Positions 9,303-18,574 of a stretch of 64,000 nucleotides of DNA are shown here, in pieces (the stretch's first letter is position 1; each line of letters begins with the position of its first letter). Source of the DNA: Halopseudomonas pertucinogena (GTDB taxonomy: Bacteria; Pseudomonadota; Gammaproteobacteria; Pseudomonadales; Pseudomonadaceae). The stretch covers positions 62,001-126,000 of the forward strand of contig NZ_BMNN01000002.1 in assembly GCF_014646575.1 (NCBI RefSeq), in the 5' to 3' direction. Made by a program: the position numbers and the translations under genes. The notes beneath the pieces are model-generated. The model did not search any database and had not been told where the DNA came from. It worked only from the letters and a program-made list of their open reading frames with translations.

Positions 9303-10376
9303 ATGCTGGCCTACATCATCCGACGGCTGCTGCTGATCATCCCTACCCTGTTCGGCATCCTGCTGATCAACTTCCTGATCATCCAGGCCGCCCCGGGCGG
9401 CCCGGTGGAACAGATGATTGCCAATCTCGAGGGCTTCGAGGGCGCCACCAGCCGCATCTCCGGCAGCATGCACGCCGAGGTTGCCAGTGGCAGCAACTAC
9501 CGCGGCGCCCAGGGGCTGGACCCGGACATCATTGCCGAGATCGAGCGCATGTACGGCTTCGACAAGCCGGCCCACGAGCGCTTCTGGCTGATGATCAAGG
9601 GCTATCTCACCTTCGATTTCGGTGACAGTTTCTTCCGCGATGCCAGCGTCATCGACCTGATCATCGAGAAGATGCCGGTGTCCATCTCCCTGGGGCTGTG
9701 GACCACGCTGATCACCTATCTGATCTCCATTCCCCTGGGCATCCGCAAGGCCATCCGCCACGGCTCGGCCTTCGATGTCTGGACCAGTTCGCTGATCATC
9801 GTCGGCTATGCCATTCCCGGCTTCCTGCTGGCGATTCTGCTGATCGTACTGTTCGCCGGTGGCAGTTATTTCGACTGGTTCCCGCTGCGCGGGCTGACCT
9901 CCAACAACTGGGAGGAGCTGAGTACCTGGGGCAAGATCACCGATTACCTCTGGCATCTGGTGCTGCCGATCACGGCGATGGTCATCGGCAGCTTTGCCAC
10001 CCTGACCATGCTGACCAAGAACTGCTTCCTCGACGAGATCGGCAAGCAGTACGTGGTCACCGCGCGGGCCAAGGGCCTGTCGGAAAACCGCGTGCTCTAC
10101 GGCCACGTATTCCGCAATGCCATGCTGCTGATCATTGCCGGTTTTCCCGCTGCGCTGATCAGCGTCTTCTTCACCGGTGCCCTGCTGATCGAGGTGATCT
10201 TCTCGCTGGACGGGCTGGGGCTGCTGGGCTTTGAAGCGGCGATCAACCGGGACTATCCGCTGATGTTCGGCACCCTGTACATCTTTACCCTGCTCGGACT
10301 GGTCGTGAAGCTGATCGGTGATATCGCCTACACCCTGGTCGATCCGCGCATCGACTTCGAAAGCCGGGAGGGTTGA
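9303..10376 (+). CDS. nppB: Peptide ABC transporter permease (YejB/NppB-like)
   Basis: Inner-membrane permease of the DppB/OppB class, 357 residues. It opens with the classic [28 protein letters not shown] membrane segment. The binding-protein-dependent transport (EAA) loop is visible near [26 protein letters not shown], which docks on the ATPase. A periplasmic insertion follows the first helix, as in YejB. It is 3 bp downstream of the second binding protein and 2 bp from the next permease. Confidence 0.95.
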   Translation: MLAYIIRRLLLIIPTLFGILLINFLIIQAAPGGPVEQMIANLEGFEGATSRISGSMHAEVASGSNYRGAQGLDPDIIAEIERMYGFDKPAHERFWLMIKGYLTFDFGDSFFRDASVIDLIIEKMPVSISLGLWTTLITYLISIPLGIRKAIRHGSAFDVWTSSLIIVGYAIPGFLLAILLIVLFAGGSYFDWFPLRGLTSNNWEELSTWGKITDYLWHLVLPITAMVIGSFATLTMLTKNCFLDEIGKQYVVTARAKGLSENRVLYGHVFRNAMLLIIAGFPAALISVFFTGALLIEVIFSLDGLGLLGFEAAINRDYPLMFGTLYIFTLLGLVVKLIGDIAYTLVDPRIDFESREG

Positions 10377-10378
10377 GC

Positions 10379-11407
10379 ATGGCCCTGTTTACCCTCTCGC
10401 CGCTGAACCAGCGCCGCTTCGCCCGGTTCAAGGCCAACCGCCGGGGCTGGTGGTCGCTGCATATCTTCCTGGTGCTGTTCGTGCTCAGTCTCGGCGCGGA
10501 ACTCATCGCCAACGATAAACCCTTGCTCGTCAGCTATCAGGGCGAACTCTATACGCCGGTATTCAAGCGCTACGCCGAGACCGAGTTCGGTGGCGAGTTT
10601 CCCATCGAGGCGGATTACCGCAGCCCGTATGTGCGCGAGCTGATCGAGGAAGCCGGTGGCTGGATGCTCTGGCCGCTGATCCCCTACAGTTATCAGACCA
10701 TCAACTACGACCTGCAGGTGCCGGCTCCCGCGCCGCCCTCGGCGGACAACTGGCTGGGTACCGATGACCAGGCCCGGGACGTACTGGCCCGGGTGATCTA
10801 TGGCTTCCGCATCTCGGTGCTGTTCGCCCTGACCCTGACCATATTGAGCTCCATTATCGGTGTCATCGCCGGCGCCATCCAGGGCTTCTACGGCGGGCGC
10901 ATCGACCTGTTCGGCCAGCGCTTCATCGAGGTCTGGTCGGGCCTGCCGGTGCTCTACCTGCTGATCATCCTGGCCAGTTTCGTGCAGCCCAACTTCTGGT
11001 GGCTGCTGGGCATCATGCTGCTGTTTTCCTGGATGGCACTGGTGGACGTGGTGCGTGCCGAGTTCCTGCGCGGGCGCAACCTGGAATATGTCCGCGCTGC
11101 CCGGGCTCTGGGTGCCGGCAATGGCACCATCATGTTCCGCCACATCCTGCCCAACGCCATGGTCGCCACCCTGACCTTCTTCCCGTTCATTCTCACCGGC
11201 GGGGTGATCACCCTCACCTCGCTGGACTTCCTGGGCTTCGGGCTGCCGCCCGGCTCGCCGTCGCTGGGCGAGCTGATTGCCCAGGGCAAGGCCAACCTGC
11301 AGGCGCCCTGGCTGGGCATCACCGCCTTCGTCGTACTGTCGGTGATGCTGTCGCTGCTGGTATTCATCGGCGAAGCCCTGCGCGATGCCTTCGACCCGAG
11401 GAAATGA
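10379..11407 (+). CDS. nppC: Peptide ABC transporter permease (YejE/NppC-like)
   Basis: Second permease subunit, DppC/OppC class, 342 residues from the ATG at 10379. An upstream in-frame TTG at 10373 overlaps the previous stop and is less likely, because GGGAGGG is placed well for the ATG. The EAA loop reads EYVRAARALGAGNGTIMFRHILPNAM. The GTDDQARDVLARVIYGFRISV stretch is typical of OppC-type permeases. It pairs with the preceding permease to form the membrane channel. Confidence 0.95.
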   Translation: MALFTLSPLNQRRFARFKANRRGWWSLHIFLVLFVLSLGAELIANDKPLLVSYQGELYTPVFKRYAETEFGGEFPIEADYRSPYVRELIEEAGGWMLWPLIPYSYQTINYDLQVPAPAPPSADNWLGTDDQARDVLARVIYGFRISVLFALTLTILSSIIGVIAGAIQGFYGGRIDLFGQRFIEVWSGLPVLYLLIILASFVQPNFWWLLGIMLLFSWMALVDVVRAEFLRGRNLEYVRAARALGAGNGTIMFRHILPNAMVATLTFFPFILTGGVITLTSLDFLGFGLPPGSPSLGELIAQGKANLQAPWLGITAFVVLSVMLSLLVFIGEALRDAFDPRK

Positions 11408-11408
11408 C

Positions 11409-13031
11409 ATGACCGAGCCATTGATACGGATCGACAATCTCAGCGTGGCCTTCCGCAGCGAGCAGGAGGAAATACAGGCGGTGCGCGGCGTCAGTTTCGA
11501 CATCCGGCCCGGCCAGACCCTGGCCCTGGTCGGTGAGAGCGGCTCCGGCAAATCCGTGACTGCCCACTCCATCCTGCGTCTGCTGCCCTACTCCCAGGCA
11601 CGTCACCCCAGCGGTCGGATCCTCTATCAGGGGCAGGACCTGCTGACCCTGGGCGAGAAACAGCTGCGCAAGGTGCGCGGCAACCGCATCTCGATGATCT
11701 TTCAGGAGCCGATGACGTCGCTGAATCCGCTGCACACCATCGAGCGGCAGATCAGCGAGGTGCTGTTCCTGCACAAGGGGCTGGACAAGAAGGCCGCCCG
11801 CGCCCGCACCCTGGAGCTGCTGGAGCTGGTCGGCATCCCCGACCCGGCCCGGCGTCTGGGCGCCTTTCCCCACGAGCTGTCCGGCGGCCAGCGCCAGCGG
11901 GTGATGATTGCCATGGCGCTGGCCAACGAGCCGGAACTGCTGATTGCCGACGAGCCCACCACCGCGCTGGACGTCACCGTGCAGCAGAAGATCCTCGAAC
12001 TGTTGCAGAATCTGCAGCAGAAACTGGGCATGGCGCTGCTGCTGATCAGTCACGATCTGAACCTGGTACGCAAAATTGCGCACCGAGTATGTGTCATGTA
12101 CCGCGGAGAGGTCGTCGAAGAGAATGATTGTGCAGAACTCTTTGCCAACCCGCAGCACCAATACACTCGCCAGCTGATCGCAGCGGACCCGACTGGCGCG
12201 CCGGTGGAGGCGCAACCGGACGCGCCGGTGGTGATGCGGGCGGAACAGCTGCGGGTCTGGTTTCCGATCCGCAAGGGTGTGTTCAAGCGCACCGTGGGGC
12301 ATGTGAAGGCGGTCACCGACGCCAGTTTCAGCCTGCAGTCTGGGCAGACGCTGGGCATCGTCGGCGAGAGCGGTTCCGGCAAGACCACACTGGGTCTGGC
12401 GCTGTTGCGCCTCATCGAGAGCCAGGGCCTGATAGAATGCAACGGGCAGCGGCTGGACGGCCTGGGCCAGAAGGCTGTACGCCCGGCCCGGCGCCAGTTC
12501 CAAGTGGTGTTCCAGGACCCCTTCGGCAGTCTGAGCCCGCGCATGTCGATCGCGCAGATCATCAGCGAAGGACTGGAGATCCACCGCATCGGCACGCCAG
12601 AGGAGCGGGAGCAGATGGTGATCCAGGCGCTGGAGGAAGTGGGCCTGGACCCGGACAGCCGGCACCGCTACCCGCACGAGTTTTCCGGCGGACAGCGCCA
12701 GCGGGTGGCTATTGCCAGGGCCTTGGTGCTCAAACCCTCGCTGATCCTGCTGGATGAGCCGACCTCGGCACTGGACCGCACGGTACAGAGCCAGGTAGTC
12801 GAGCTGCTGAGGGACCTGCAGCGCAGGCACAATCTGAGTTATCTGTTTATCAGCCACGACCTGGCGGTGGTCAGGGCCCTCAGTCATCAGCTGATGGTCA
12901 TTCGCCAGGGTGAAATTGTAGAACAGGGACCGGCGGAGCAGATCTTCGCCTCCCCGCAGCATGACTACACCCGTCAGCTGCTGGAGGCTGCCTTCGCCAA
13001 CCCGGTATCCGAAAGAACGGCCTCACTGTGA
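11409..13031 (+). CDS. nppD: Peptide ABC transporter, duplicated ATP-binding protein (YejF/NppD-like)
   Basis: A 540-residue protein carrying two complete ATPase domains, as in YejF. Walker A is GESGSGKS in the first half and GESGSGKT in the second. The signature motifs are LSGGQRQRV and FSGGQRQRV, and the Walker B motifs are LLIADEPTTALD and LILLDEPTSALD. It energises the importer by itself rather than as two separate ATPases. The ATG at 11409 follows a GAGG site and sits 1 bp after the permease stop; the in-frame start at 11385 would overlap the permease. Confidence 0.96.
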   Translation: MTEPLIRIDNLSVAFRSEQEEIQAVRGVSFDIRPGQTLALVGESGSGKSVTAHSILRLLPYSQARHPSGRILYQGQDLLTLGEKQLRKVRGNRISMIFQEPMTSLNPLHTIERQISEVLFLHKGLDKKAARARTLELLELVGIPDPARRLGAFPHELSGGQRQRVMIAMALANEPELLIADEPTTALDVTVQQKILELLQNLQQKLGMALLLISHDLNLVRKIAHRVCVMYRGEVVEENDCAELFANPQHQYTRQLIAADPTGAPVEAQPDAPVVMRAEQLRVWFPIRKGVFKRTVGHVKAVTDASFSLQSGQTLGIVGESGSGKTTLGLALLRLIESQGLIECNGQRLDGLGQKAVRPARRQFQVVFQDPFGSLSPRMSIAQIISEGLEIHRIGTPEEREQMVIQALEEVGLDPDSRHRYPHEFSGGQRQRVAIARALVLKPSLILLDEPTSALDRTVQSQVVELLRDLQRRHNLSYLFISHDLAVVRALSHQLMVIRQGEIVEQGPAEQIFASPQHDYTRQLLEAAFANPVSERTASL

Positions 13032-13055
13032 GGCCCAGTGAAACAGGAAAAGAAC

Positions 13056-13856
13056 ATGGGATTTCTTAGCGGAAAGCGCGTACTCATTGTTGGTGTAGCC
13101 AGCAAGCTGTCCATTGCCTCGGGCATTGCCGCGGCCATGCACCGCGAAGGTGCCGAACTGGCCTTCACCTACCAGAATGACAAGCTCAAGGGCCGCGTCG
13201 AGGAGTTTGCCGAGGGCTGGGGTTCCAGCGCCGAGATGTGCTTTCCCTGTGACGTCGGTGACGACGCGCAGATCGAGCAGGTATTCACCGAGCTGGAAAA
13301 GAAATGGCCCGAAGGCATCGACTGCATCGTGCACTCGGTAGGCTTTGCCCCCGGCGACCAGCTGGACGGCGACTTCACCGAAGTCACCACCCGTGACGGT
13401 TTCAAGATCGCCCACGACATCAGCGCCTACAGCTTCATCGCCCTGGCCAAGGCCGGCCGGGAAGCACTGAAGAAGCGCAACGGCAACCTGCTGACCCTGA
13501 CCTACCTGGGCTCGGTACGCACCATGCCCAACTACAACGTCATGGGCATGGCCAAGGCCAGTCTGGAAGCCGGCGTGCGTTACCTGGCCAGCAGCCTTGG
13601 CCCGGACGGTATCCGGGTCAACGCCGTCTCCGCCGGCCCGATCCGCACCCTGGCCGCCTCCGGCATCAAGAGCTTCCGCAAGATGCTCGCCTACAACGCC
13701 GACCGCACGCCCCTGCGCCGCAACGTGACCATCGAGGAAGTGGGCAACGCCGGTGCCTTCCTGTGCTCGGACCTGGCTTCCGGGATCTCCGGTGAGATTC
13801 TGTATGTGGACGGCGGGTTCAATACCACGGCCATGGGCAGTATTGACCAGGAGTGA
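13056..13856 (+). CDS. fabI: Enoyl-[acyl-carrier-protein] reductase (NADH)
   Basis: Catalyses the last reduction of each fatty-acid elongation cycle and is the classic triclosan target. The protein has 266 residues and starts [21 protein letters not shown], as in E. coli FabI, so the in-frame ATG-less extension from 13038 is not needed. The FabI version of the SDR active site is visible as Tyr-(x6)-Lys in [12 protein letters not shown], near residues 160 and 167. [15 protein letters not shown] is the mobile substrate loop. It lies 24 bp after the peptide-transporter ATPase and may be read through from that operon. Confidence 0.97.
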   Translation: MGFLSGKRVLIVGVASKLSIASGIAAAMHREGAELAFTYQNDKLKGRVEEFAEGWGSSAEMCFPCDVGDDAQIEQVFTELEKKWPEGIDCIVHSVGFAPGDQLDGDFTEVTTRDGFKIAHDISAYSFIALAKAGREALKKRNGNLLTLTYLGSVRTMPNYNVMGMAKASLEAGVRYLASSLGPDGIRVNAVSAGPIRTLAASGIKSFRKMLAYNADRTPLRRNVTIEEVGNAGAFLCSDLASGISGEILYVDGGFNTTAMGSIDQE

Positions 13857-13884
13857 GTTCTGATTGGGGAATTGAGGCTGCTTT

Positions 13885-14045
13885 CCCCCTCTCCCCCAGC
13901 CCCTCTCCCGCAAGGGGAGAGGGGTGACGTGGCTGCAATACCATGCATCCTCTGAAACATCGCCGATATCAAAGCAACGGCGGAGTTGCAGAACATACTG
14001 GACCAACCCCCTCTCCCCTCGCGGGAGAGGGTTGGGGAGAGGGGG
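13885..14045. repeat. REPIN-like inverted pair of GC-rich hairpin repeats, copy 1
   Basis: Two copies of the same short element face each other. The first (13885-13924) reads CCCCTCTCCCCCAGCCCCTC then a hairpin CTCCCGCAAGGGGAG; the second (14007-14045) is its reverse-complement form. They are separated by 82 bp. The pair fills the gap between convergent fabI and opmB and probably also stops transcription from both sides. A like-built pair is at 39492-39658. Confidence 0.75.
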
Positions 14046-14066
14046 ATCAAGCTCTGAAGTCGCCCT

Positions 14067-15479
14067 CTACTCCCCCACCACCCTCCGCACCACCGGATCA
14101 TCCAGATCCCACCCTCCCCCGATAATCGCAGCCAGTTGCACAGTGGCCGCCAGCCGCTCGGCATGGATATCCACCGCCACCCGCCGGGCACTCAGGGTAA
14201 TGTTCTGCGCCGTAGCCACCTCCAGGAAGGACACCTGCCCTGCCCGATAGCGGTTGTTGACCACCCGTTCGTTTTCCTCCGCCAGATCCAGCAGCTCGGC
14301 CTGCTGATCGGCCTTCTCGCTGAGGATCTGTAAGGTCGCCAGCGCGTCTTCCAGCTCCCGCAACCCATCGATAACGGTCTGCCGATAGAAGGCCGCCTGC
14401 TCGTCGTAACGGGCCACGGCGATATCCCGGGTGGCTTCCCGCCGGCCGCCATCAAAAATCGTTTGCGCCAGGCTCGGGCCGAGGGACCAGACCCGCGCGG
14501 GGGCATCGAAAAGACCGCTGAAGCTGCCGCTCTGCACACCGCCCCACAGGTCCAGGGTTACATCCGGCAGCCAGGCGGCCTGAGCGACACCGATGCGGGC
14601 ATTGGCGGCGGCCACCTGGCGTTCGGCGGCGACCACGTCCGGGCGCCGGGCAATCAGTACTGCCGGCAGGCTGCGCGGCAACGTGGGGATGGCTGGCAAG
14701 CCGTCCTGCTCGGCGAGGGCCAGACCCACCGGTGCTACACCCAGCAGCGCCGCCAGCGCATTCTGTTCCCGGGCCCGGGCGGCCTGCAGGTCGTACATGT
14801 CTGTACGCACCGACTGCAGCTGGGTCTCGGCCTGGATCACGTCCGAGCGGGAAACGATGCCGGCGCCGTACTGGTTGCGGGTCAGGGTGGCCGAGCGTTC
14901 GAAGGCAGCCAGGGTGTCACGCAGGATGGCCTGCTGCCGGTCCAGCGCGCGCAGTCGGATATAGGAGTCGGCCACTGCCACCTGGATGGCCAAACGCGCC
15001 GCCGCAAGATCTGCGGCACTGGCCTGCAGGCCAGCCTGATCCGCCTCGATGCTGCGCCGCACACGGCCCCACAGGTCCGGCGCCCAGCCTATCTGCAGGC
15101 GTGCATCGTACTGGCTGCTGTTGGAGCGATCATTGCCTCCGCCGCGACTGGCGCTGACGCTGGCCCCCACCTCCGGAACCAGCTCGCCACGGGTCAGGCG
15201 CCACTGGGCTTCGGCGGCACGGTAGCGGGCCTCGGCCTGGGCCAGGGTCTGGTTTGCGCTCTGGCTCTGCTCAATCAGAGAAACGAGCGTCTCGTCACCG
15301 AAGGCCTGCCACCAGCTGCCGCTGGCCGCCCAGCTGCGCTCGGGTACCGGCTGCCAGCCGTCCTGGTGGCGCAGCTGGCTGGTGTCGATGGTGTCAGGGC
15401 GCTGGTAATCCGGTCCCAGGGTGCAGGCAGAAACCAGCAGTGCAGCGGAGAGGACGAAAATCACGGCAGAGTTGTTCAT
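14067..15479 (-). CDS. opmB: RND efflux outer-membrane channel (OpmB/NodT family lipoprotein)
   Basis: Outer-membrane factor of 470 residues. It has a lipoprotein signal with lipobox VSAC (cysteine 19) and the TLGPDYQRP opening common to OprM-like proteins. The two TolC-type repeats follow, with long alpha-helical stretches (LAQAEARYRAAEAQWRL, RQQAILRDTLAAFE) and TLTRNQYGAGIVSRSDVIQAE. It forms the exit duct for the MuxBC-like pump. Its ATG overlaps the stop of the pump gene upstream, so it is the last gene of the four-gene operon. Confidence 0.92.
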   Translation of the reverse strand: MNNSAVIFVLSAALLVSACTLGPDYQRPDTIDTSQLRHQDGWQPVPERSWAASGSWWQAFGDETLVSLIEQSQSANQTLAQAEARYRAAEAQWRLTRGELVPEVGASVSASRGGGNDRSNSSQYDARLQIGWAPDLWGRVRRSIEADQAGLQASAADLAAARLAIQVAVADSYIRLRALDRQQAILRDTLAAFERSATLTRNQYGAGIVSRSDVIQAETQLQSVRTDMYDLQAARAREQNALAALLGVAPVGLALAEQDGLPAIPTLPRSLPAVLIARRPDVVAAERQVAAANARIGVAQAAWLPDVTLDLWGGVQSGSFSGLFDAPARVWSLGPSLAQTIFDGGRREATRDIAVARYDEQAAFYRQTVIDGLRELEDALATLQILSEKADQQAELLDLAEENERVVNNRYRAGQVSFLEVATAQNITLSARRVAVDIHAERLAATVQLAAIIGGGWDLDDPVVRRVVGE

Positions 15480-18400
15480 GGCGATGCGTTCACAGAATCA
15501 GTGGGGTTACCCCGGCGGCGCAGCACCCGCTGGCGCAGGCGCTCCAGATAGAGGTAGATGACCGGGGTGGTATACAGCGTAAGCAATTGACTGACCGCCA
15601 GCCCGCCGATGATGGTGATACCCAGCGGCCTGCGCATTTCCGCCCCCTCGCCGAAGCCGAGCACCAGCGGCACGGCACCGAGCAGGCCCGCCAGGTTGGT
15701 CATCAGGATCGGCCTCAGGCGCAACAGCGCGGCCTGACGGATCGCTTCCTGGGGCGATAGCCCCTCCCGCCGCTGCCCCTCGAGGGCAAAGTCGATCATC
15801 ATGATGGCGTTCTTCATGACCACGCCTATCAGCAGGAACAGGCCAAGCAGCGCGATGAGGCTGAAATGGGTCCCGCTCAGATGCAGCGCCAGCAGCGCGC
15901 CCACACCTGCCGAGGGCAGCGTCGAGAGAATGGTCAGCGGATGCAGCGTGCTCTCGTAGAGCACGCCCAGCACCAGATAGACAGCCAGCACCACCCACAG
16001 CAGTAACCAGGGCTGATTGAGATTGACGCTGAAATCCGGCCCGCGGGACAGGGTCGGCACGGTATGCACAGTGGAAGGCAGCATGATCTCGGCCAGCATC
16101 CGATCGATCGCCTGTTCCGCCTCGAAGGCGGTAACCCCCGGCGCCAGCGCATAACCCACGCCCACCGACGCGAACTGGCCGTCATGGCGCACCCGGTCAT
16201 TGGCCATGCCGTAACGCCAGCTGGCAAAGGCAGACAGGGGCACCCGACTGCCATCATCGGTTATCACTTCGATCTGGGCCAGCACAGCGGGGTCGGCGGT
16301 GTACCGCGGGTCCAGCTCCATCACCACCCGGTACTGGTTGAGCTCGTCATACAGGGTGGCGACCTGGCGCTGGGAAAAGGAGTTGTTCAGCACCGAAGCG
16401 ATGGTCGCCATGTCCACCCCCAGACGCCGTGCCGCCTCACGATCGATATCGAGCATCACCTGGCGGGTTTCCTCGCCGCCGGCCGCATCCACATCGACCA
16501 GCTCCGGCATCTCCTGCATCGCCTCGGACACCCGCCGGGACCAGACCTTCAGCTCATCCAGCGAATCGGAACGCAACACCACCTCGTGCTCGCTGCGACG
16601 GAATGGCGAGCCCAGGTAGATGTCCTGATCCACCATGAGCATCATCATGGCGCCCGGAATCTGCGGTGCATTCAGACGCAGGCGGTCGACCACCTCATGG
16701 GCCGATACACCCCGCTCGCGCAGCGGCTTCAGGCTGATCGACAGCTGGGCGTTGGTGGTGCCGCCGGCGCCGCCACTGGTGCCGGTCAGGTCCTGCACCG
16801 CCGGATCAGAAAGGATGTACTGGCGGTACGCCTCGATCTTCGGCTGCATGACCTGGAAGGAAAAGCCATCATCCCCGCGCACGAAGCCGCGGATCTGGCC
16901 GGTATCCTGCTGCGGCAGCGCTTCCTTGTCCAGACTTGCATACAGCCCGACGGTGGCCGCCATCACCCCCGCCAGTGCCAGCAGCACAATGACGCCGTGG
17001 CGCAGCGACCAGTCCAGGCTGGACCGATATCCGTCACGCAGGGCATCGAACAGCGCACCGGTATGCACCGCCAGGCGCCCGGGCCGGCGCTCCCGCTGCG
17101 CCCTGAGCCACAGCGCACAGAGGCTGGGCGTCACGGTGATGGACACCAGCAGCGAGATCAGCATGGCGCCGGCCAGCGTGATGGAAAATTCGCGGAAAAG
17201 CCGCTCCACCACCCCGCCCATGAACAGAATGGAGACGAACACCACCACCAGCGCCACGTTCATCGCCAGCAGGGTAAAGCCCACCTCCTGCACCCCGCGC
17301 AGCGCAGCGGCAAAGGGCGTCAGTCCATTGTGGATATGCCGCTCGACGTTCTCCAGCACCACGATGGCGTCATCCACCACCAGCCCGGCGGCAACGATCA
17401 GCGCCATCAACGACAGATTGTTGAGAGAGAAGCCCTGCAGGTACATCACCAGGAAGCTGCCGATCAGGGACACCGGCAGCGCCACCGAGGGAATCAGTGC
17501 GGTGCGGGCATTGCCCAGGAACAGCCAGACCACCAGCACCACCAGCAGCGAGGCCAGCACCAAGGTGAACTGGGCCTCGTTGAGGGTGGCACGGATCACC
17601 GGCGAGCGATCCATCACCACGCTCAATTCGCTGTCAGCCGGCATCAGCGCCTGCAACTGCGGCAGCTGCTCATGGATGGCGTCGATGGTGCGCACGATGT
17701 TGGCACCGGTCTGGCGACTGATCATCAGGATCACCGCTGGGTGATGGTTATGAAAACCGCTGGTATAGCGGTTCTCCACCGAGTCGGTAACTGTGGCCAG
17801 ATCCCCCAGACGTACGACGGCGCCGTCCCGGTGGCGGATGATCAGGTTGCGATACTCGTCGGCACTGCGCAGCGCATCGCTCAGGCCGACCCGCCAGCGG
17901 TGTTCGTCGTCCTCGATCAGACCCAGCGGAAAGATCGCGGTGCTGCGGCTGATGGCCGACCGCACCTCGTCCAGAGCGATGCCGTTGTGCAGCAGCGCGC
18001 CTGGGTTGAGCTGCACCCGCACCGCCGGCAGCGACGCACCGGCCACACTGACCTCCCCCACGCCACTGATCTGTGCCAGTTTCTGCGCCAGGATGGTCGA
18101 GGCCGCATCGTACAGCGCACTGTCCGCCAGGTTGGGCGAGCTCAGCGCCAGCGCCATGATCGGTGCCTGGGACGGGTTGATCTTGCGGTACTGGGGATTG
18201 CCCGGCATGCCCGCCGGCAGCTCGCCACGCACGGCATTGATCGCCGCCTGCACCTCCCGTGCGGCTTCGTCGATATCACGGTCCAGTTCGAACTGCAGCA
18301 TGATCTGGGTCGAGCCCTGATTGCTGCTGGAGGTGATGGAGATGACCCCGGAGATGGCCCCCAGTGCCCGCTCCAGCGGAGCGGCAACGGTACTGGCCAT

Positions 18401-18574
18401 ACTCTCCGGGCTGGCCCCCGGCAGGCTGGCACTGACGGTGATCACCGGAAAGTCCATCTCCGGCAGCGGCGCCACCGGCAGCAGGCGCCAGCTCAGCAGT
18501 CCGCAGGCCAGCACCGCCAGCGCCAGCAGGCAGCTGGCAACCGGGCGGCTGACGAACAGACGGGCCGGGTTCAT
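15476..18574 (-). CDS. muxC: RND multidrug efflux pump subunit (MuxC/MdtC-like)
   Basis: Inner-membrane proton-drug antiporter of the HAE-1 RND family, 1032 residues from the ATG at 18574 ([17 protein letters not shown]). The much longer open frame extending to 19630 lies in the coding region of the neighbour and is not used. The proton-relay pair Asp-Asp is in [19 protein letters not shown], and the partner lysine is in [16 protein letters not shown]. MdtB and MdtC form a mixed trimer in E. coli, and the adjacent paralogue suggests the same here. Start and stop overlap both neighbours by ATGA. Confidence 0.95.
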   Translation of the reverse strand: MNPARLFVSRPVASCLLALAVLACGLLSWRLLPVAPLPEMDFPVITVSASLPGASPESMASTVAAPLERALGAISGVISITSSSNQGSTQIMLQFELDRDIDEAAREVQAAINAVRGELPAGMPGNPQYRKINPSQAPIMALALSSPNLADSALYDAASTILAQKLAQISGVGEVSVAGASLPAVRVQLNPGALLHNGIALDEVRSAISRSTAIFPLGLIEDDEHRWRVGLSDALRSADEYRNLIIRHRDGAVVRLGDLATVTDSVENRYTSGFHNHHPAVILMISRQTGANIVRTIDAIHEQLPQLQALMPADSELSVVMDRSPVIRATLNEAQFTLVLASLLVVLVVWLFLGNARTALIPSVALPVSLIGSFLVMYLQGFSLNNLSLMALIVAAGLVVDDAIVVLENVERHIHNGLTPFAAALRGVQEVGFTLLAMNVALVVVFVSILFMGGVVERLFREFSITLAGAMLISLLVSITVTPSLCALWLRAQRERRPGRLAVHTGALFDALRDGYRSSLDWSLRHGVIVLLALAGVMAATVGLYASLDKEALPQQDTGQIRGFVRGDDGFSFQVMQPKIEAYRQYILSDPAVQDLTGTSGGAGGTTNAQLSISLKPLRERGVSAHEVVDRLRLNAPQIPGAMMMLMVDQDIYLGSPFRRSEHEVVLRSDSLDELKVWSRRVSEAMQEMPELVDVDAAGGEETRQVMLDIDREAARRLGVDMATIASVLNNSFSQRQVATLYDELNQYRVVMELDPRYTADPAVLAQIEVITDDGSRVPLSAFASWRYGMANDRVRHDGQFASVGVGYALAPGVTAFEAEQAIDRMLAEIMLPSTVHTVPTLSRGPDFSVNLNQPWLLLWVVLAVYLVLGVLYESTLHPLTILSTLPSAGVGALLALHLSGTHFSLIALLGLFLLIGVVMKNAIMMIDFALEGQRREGLSPQEAIRQAALLRLRPILMTNLAGLLGAVPLVLGFGEGAEMRRPLGITIIGGLAVSQLLTLYTTPVIYLYLERLRQRVLRRRGNPTDSVNASP

